A stretch of DNA of 7,610 nt, taken from Bacteroidetes bacterium GWA2_31_9b (GTDB lineage Bacteria > Bacteroidota > Bacteroidia > Bacteroidales > UBA12077). The notes under the pieces were generated by a model. The model did not search any database and was not told the origin of the DNA. It worked only from the letters and a program-made list of their open reading frames with translations. Positions 4,757-7,610 of this stretch are shown here, piece by piece. The DNA is taken from positions 13,587 to 21,196 of the forward strand of contig MENE01000119.1 in assembly GCA_001769005.1 (NCBI GenBank), given 5' to 3'. The position numbers were made by a program, and so were the translations under genes. Position 1 is the first letter of the stretch. Each line of letters begins with the position of its first letter.

Positions 4757-6856
4757 GTGAAAAAATATCTTTTAATTGTTTTATCAATAGGAGTATTATT
4801 TAGCTCTTGTACAAAAAAAGTAAATGAAAATTCAAATCCATTACTAGCAAAATATGATACTCCATTTGAAGTACCACCTTTTGAGAAAATAAAAACAGAA
4901 CATTTTGCACCTGCTTTCGATTCAGCAATGGTATTGCATAAAGCTGAGATGGAAGCTATAATGACAAATCCAGAAGAACCAACTTTCGAAAATACAATTG
5001 AAGCATCGTTCTATGCTGGCGAATTATTAGGCAAAGTTGCATCTGTTTTTGGAACTTTCAATAGTGTAAATATTTCAGATTCTCTTCAAATGCTAGCTCA
5101 GGAGATTTATCCAAAATTATCTACTCATAGCGATGAAATAAGTCTTGATCTTCGTTTCTGGGAGAGAGTTAAAATTGTTTATGCAAATAAAGAGAAATTT
5201 AATTTAAATGCCGAACAAGCATTTTTGCTTGAAAGCGTTTATAAAGGATTTGTTCGCAATGGAGCTAATTTACCTGAAGACAAAAAAGAAGAATTAATGA
5301 AAATTAATCAGGAATTATCAACAATAGCCTTAACTGCAGAACAAAATATTTTAAGCGAAGTAAACCAATATAAACTTGTTATTGATAATGAAAAAGATTT
5401 GGCTGGTTTACCAGAATCATCAATTCAAGCTGCTGCTGAAGAAGCTATAAATGATAGTTTAACAGGCAAATGGGTATTTACATTAAATAAACCAAGTTTA
5501 ATTCCATTCTTAAATTATGCTGAGAATAGAGATTTAAGAAGAGATATTTACAATGCTTACGTTAATCAGGGAAATAATAATGATGATAAAGACAATAAGG
5601 CTTTAATGGCCCAAATGATTAATTTAAGAGTTAAAAGAGCAAAACTTTTAGGTTATGATTCACATGCTGCTTATAAAATTGAAGGCCGTATGGCTCAAAA
5701 TCCTGATAGAGCTATTGAATTACTTACAAAACTTTGGGGTGGCATTTTACCCAAAGTTCAACAAGAAAGAAACGACCTACAGTCAGTTATTTCTAAAGAA
5801 GGTGGAAATTTTAAATTAGAACCTTCCGATTGGTTTTATTATACAGAAAAACTTAGAAAAGAAAAATACAATATTGATGAAAGCGAAGTTCGTCCTTATT
5901 TTAAACTGGAGAATGTACGCGAAGGCGCATTTTCAGTTGCGAATAAACTATATGGAATTACATTTACCGAAATAAATAATGTACCACTTCCAAATCCAGA
6001 AGCTACTGCTTTTGAAGTTAAAGAAGCTGATGGAACATTTATAGGATTATTATTTACCGATTTTCATCCACGTGCAAGTAAAAGGGGTGGTGCATGGTGC
6101 GGTAGTTTCAGAGATCACAGTATTACAAAAGAAGGCAAAGAAATTAAACCTTTGGTAACATTGGTTTGTAATTTTACCCGTCCAAGTGGCGATACACCTG
6201 CTCTATTAAGTGTTGATGAAGTTGAAACTTTATTTCATGAGTTTGGACATGCGCTTGATGGATTATTTGCAAAAACTTCATATCCTGCAAGTGATATAGC
6301 ATGGGATTTTGTTGAATTACCATCACAAATTATGGAACATTGGGCTTATGAACCTGAAGTGTTAAAAATGTATGCCCATCATTACCAAACAGGTGAAGTT
6401 ATTCCTGAAGAACTAATAACAAAACTAAAAGAAAGCGGAAACTTTAATCAAGGCTTTGCTTTAACAGAAGTATTAGCTGCTTCGTTATTAGATTTAAAAT
6501 TGCATGCCCTTACAGAACCAGTTGAAAACTTAAACGTAATGGATTTTGAAAAAGAATATCTTAATAGTATTGGTTTAATACCTGAGATTTATTCTCGTTA
6601 CAGAAGTACATATTTCCGTCATATAATGGGTGGATATGATGCAGGTTATTATGCATACACATGGGCAAGTGTTTTAGACAACGATGCATTTGAAGCATTT
6701 AAAGAAACAAGTTTGTTTGATCAAACAACAGCAAAATCATTTAGAGAAAATGTTTTAGCAATGAATGGAATTAAAGACGCTATGGAAATGTTTGTTGCAT
6801 TTAGAGGACGTGAACCAAAAATTGATGCATTATTAAAAAACTATGGGATTAAGTAA
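4757..6856 (+). CDS. dcp: Peptidyl-dipeptidase Dcp-type M3 metallopeptidase, predicted lipoprotein
   Basis: This 699-residue protein is a zinc peptidase of family M3, most like peptidyl-dipeptidase Dcp, which removes dipeptides from the C-terminus of oligopeptides. The zinc site is HEFGH (494-498) with third ligand E520 in DFVELPSQIMEHW. The substrate-binding block follows as RHIMGGYDAGYYAYTW (621-636), with H622, Y627 and Y634 in the positions conserved in neurolysin-like enzymes. The N-terminus MKKYLLIVLSIGVLFSSC is a lipoprotein signal peptide with the acylated Cys at 18, so the enzyme should be membrane-anchored outside the cytoplasm. The residues after Cys are TKKVNEN, without the early acidic run associated with surface export, which suggests the periplasmic side. 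The start codon is GTG; it is chosen because it alone gives the complete signal peptide. Length is near that of E. coli Dcp plus the signal. An oligopeptidase A-like specificity is possible. Confidence 0.92.
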   Translation: MKKYLLIVLSIGVLFSSCTKKVNENSNPLLAKYDTPFEVPPFEKIKTEHFAPAFDSAMVLHKAEMEAIMTNPEEPTFENTIEASFYAGELLGKVASVFGTFNSVNISDSLQMLAQEIYPKLSTHSDEISLDLRFWERVKIVYANKEKFNLNAEQAFLLESVYKGFVRNGANLPEDKKEELMKINQELSTIALTAEQNILSEVNQYKLVIDNEKDLAGLPESSIQAAAEEAINDSLTGKWVFTLNKPSLIPFLNYAENRDLRRDIYNAYVNQGNNNDDKDNKALMAQMINLRVKRAKLLGYDSHAAYKIEGRMAQNPDRAIELLTKLWGGILPKVQQERNDLQSVISKEGGNFKLEPSDWFYYTEKLRKEKYNIDESEVRPYFKLENVREGAFSVANKLYGITFTEINNVPLPNPEATAFEVKEADGTFIGLLFTDFHPRASKRGGAWCGSFRDHSITKEGKEIKPLVTLVCNFTRPSGDTPALLSVDEVETLFHEFGHALDGLFAKTSYPASDIAWDFVELPSQIMEHWAYEPEVLKMYAHHYQTGEVIPEELITKLKESGNFNQGFALTEVLAASLLDLKLHALTEPVENLNVMDFEKEYLNSIGLIPEIYSRYRSTYFRHIMGGYDAGYYAYTWASVLDNDAFEAFKETSLFDQTTAKSFRENVLAMNGIKDAMEMFVAFRGREPKIDALLKNYGIK

Positions 6857-6868
6857 TCCTCCAAAATT

Positions 6869-6898
6869 AGAGCTGGTGTAACAACCGGCTCTTTTTTT
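6869..6898 (+). terminator. Intrinsic terminator of the dcp gene
   Basis: AGAGCTGGT (6869-6877) pairs with ACCGGCTCT (6884-6892) over nine positions with one G-U, around the six-base loop GTAACA, and runs into seven T (6892-6898). It lies 12 bases after the dcp stop codon. This is a strong rho-independent terminator and separates dcp from ilvE. Confidence 0.88.
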
Positions 6899-6918
6899 AT
6901 TCTTAATTCATATAGAAC

Positions 6919-6942
6919 AAAACCTGTTGTGAAATAGGTTTT
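6919..6942. other. AT-rich hairpin downstream of the dcp terminator
   Basis: AAAACCT (6919-6925) and AGGTTTT (6936-6942) form a perfect 7-bp inverted repeat with a 10-base loop. It could be a backup or opposite-direction terminator or a regulator site near the ilvE promoter. With few G-C pairs it may also be chance. Confidence 0.3.
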
Positions 6943-6970
6943 ATTAATACTATTTTCAGAATCAAAATGG

Positions 6971-6978
6971 TAACTTTG
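6971..6978 (+). promoter_or_regulatory. Candidate -7 promoter box of ilvE
   Basis: TAACTTTG is an exact match to the Bacteroidetes -7 consensus TAnnTTTG and lies 31 bases before the ilvE ATG, after the dcp terminator, where a promoter must be. No TTTG-type -33 element is seen at 19-21 bases upstream. The expected leader is about 25 bases. Confidence 0.5.
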
Positions 6979-7009
6979 AATCGCATTTTACACATTAAAT
7001 TATACTGTT

Positions 7010-7610
7010 ATGTCAAATATTGAATGGAGCAAACTACCTTTCGGTTACTTACAAACCGATTATAACATCAGGTGTTATTATCGTGATGGAAAATGGGGAG
7101 AATTGGAAATTTCATCATCGGAATATTTCAACATTCATATTGCAGCAACTGCAATACATTATGGTCAGCAAGCTTTTGAAGGAATGAAAGCTTATCGTGG
7201 AAAAGATGGCAAAATAAGATTGTTTCGTTGGGAAGAAAATTTTAAACGAATGGAACGATCGGCTCATGGAATATTAATGCAGCCAATATCAAAAGATATT
7301 TTTAAAGAAGCAATTACTAAAGCGGTAAAACTTAACGAACGTTTTGTTCCACCATACGGAACAGGAGCTTCGTTATATATAAGGCCATTATTAATTGGTT
7401 CAGGACCTCAGGTTGGAGTTAAACCCGCAGACGAATATTTATTCTTAGTTTTTACATCTCCCGTAGGACCATATTTTAAAGAAGGATTTAATCCTGTAAA
7501 AATAGCTGTTGTTCGAGATTCTGATCGTGCAGCACCACTTGGTACAGGTAATATTAAAGTGGGTGGCAACTATGCATCTTCACTTCGTGGAGTTAAAAAA
7601 GCTCATGATG
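7010..7610 (+). CDS. ilvE: Branched-chain amino acid aminotransferase, N-terminal part (partial)
   Basis: The frame opens at an ATG and runs off the right edge, giving 200 residues of a fold-type IV PLP aminotransferase. The enzyme interconverts leucine, isoleucine and valine with their 2-oxo acids using glutamate/2-oxoglutarate in the cytoplasm. Recognisable blocks are AIHYGQQAFEGMKAYRG (48-64), RLFRWEENFKRMERSA (70-85), SLYIRPLLIGSG (121-132) and TGNIKVGGNYASS (179-191), in which K183 is the expected PLP-binding lysine. The 'HYGQQAFEGMKAY' form and the TDYN motif near the start resemble the mitochondrial-type BCAT branch rather than E. coli IlvE. The family is usually near 340-360 residues, so roughly the C-terminal 40 per cent is missing only because the window ends. 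It has its own promoter box and is separated from dcp by a terminator. Confidence 0.92.
   Translation, partial: MSNIEWSKLPFGYLQTDYNIRCYYRDGKWGELEISSSEYFNIHIAATAIHYGQQAFEGMKAYRGKDGKIRLFRWEENFKRMERSAHGILMQPISKDIFKEAITKAVKLNERFVPPYGTGASLYIRPLLIGSGPQVGVKPADEYLFLVFTSPVGPYFKEGFNPVKIAVVRDSDRAAPLGTGNIKVGGNYASSLRGVKKAHD

Noticed and set aside
1..7610. CRISPR array, tRNA or rRNA gene, insertion sequence or phage element
   Set aside because: I saw no regularly spaced repeats, no tRNA or rRNA-like stretch and no transposase or integrase motif. Base composition is even throughout, so there is no clear sign of recent transfer.

Overview
The window looks like a chromosomal piece from a member of the Bacteroidota (Bacteroidetes). 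The DNA is strongly AT-rich. Start codons are preceded by A-rich stretches and lack a recognisable Shine-Dalgarno sequence. Several intergenic regions carry matches to the Bacteroidetes -7 promoter box TAnnTTTG. The large lipoprotein peptidase and the IlvE-type aminotransferase also fit this phylum. The exact genus cannot be told from the sequence.

Layout. The first 105 bases hold the N-terminus of a minus-strand gene of the YhcH/YjgK/YiaL family, read divergently from everything else. After a 274-base intergenic region comes a plus-strand cluster: a lysine 2,3-aminomutase-like radical SAM enzyme (KamA family, 380-1645), two tandem D-Ala-D-Ala-ligase-like ATP-grasp ligases (1725-2714 and 2727-3695), and a GNAT acetyltransferase overlapping the second ligase by 4 bases (3692-4177). 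A strong hairpin plus T-tract sits between kamA and the first ligase. Next is a small VOC/glyoxalase-fold protein (4264-4674) with its own promoter-like element, then a GTG-started lipoprotein M3 metallopeptidase of the Dcp type (4757-6856) closed by a clear intrinsic terminator. The window ends inside a branched-chain amino acid aminotransferase (ilvE, from 7010).

The part worth attention is 380-4177. The aminomutase keeps the residues that bind lysine in characterised lysine 2,3-aminomutase, so L-lysine to L-beta-lysine is the most economical prediction. Two carboxylate-amine ligases and an N-acetyltransferase follow at once. No lysine-fermentation gene (kamD/E, kdd, kce, kal) and no EF-P modification partner (epmA) is visible. 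The simplest joint reading is a small-molecule pathway: make a beta-amino acid, join it to one or two further amino acids, and N-acetylate the substrate or product. This would give a beta-lysine-containing acylated di- or tripeptide, perhaps a compatible solute or a secreted metabolite. The enzyme classes are well supported; the product is inference.

The VOC gene, the peptidase and ilvE look like independent neighbours, although a role for the VOC protein in handling the cluster's product cannot be excluded.
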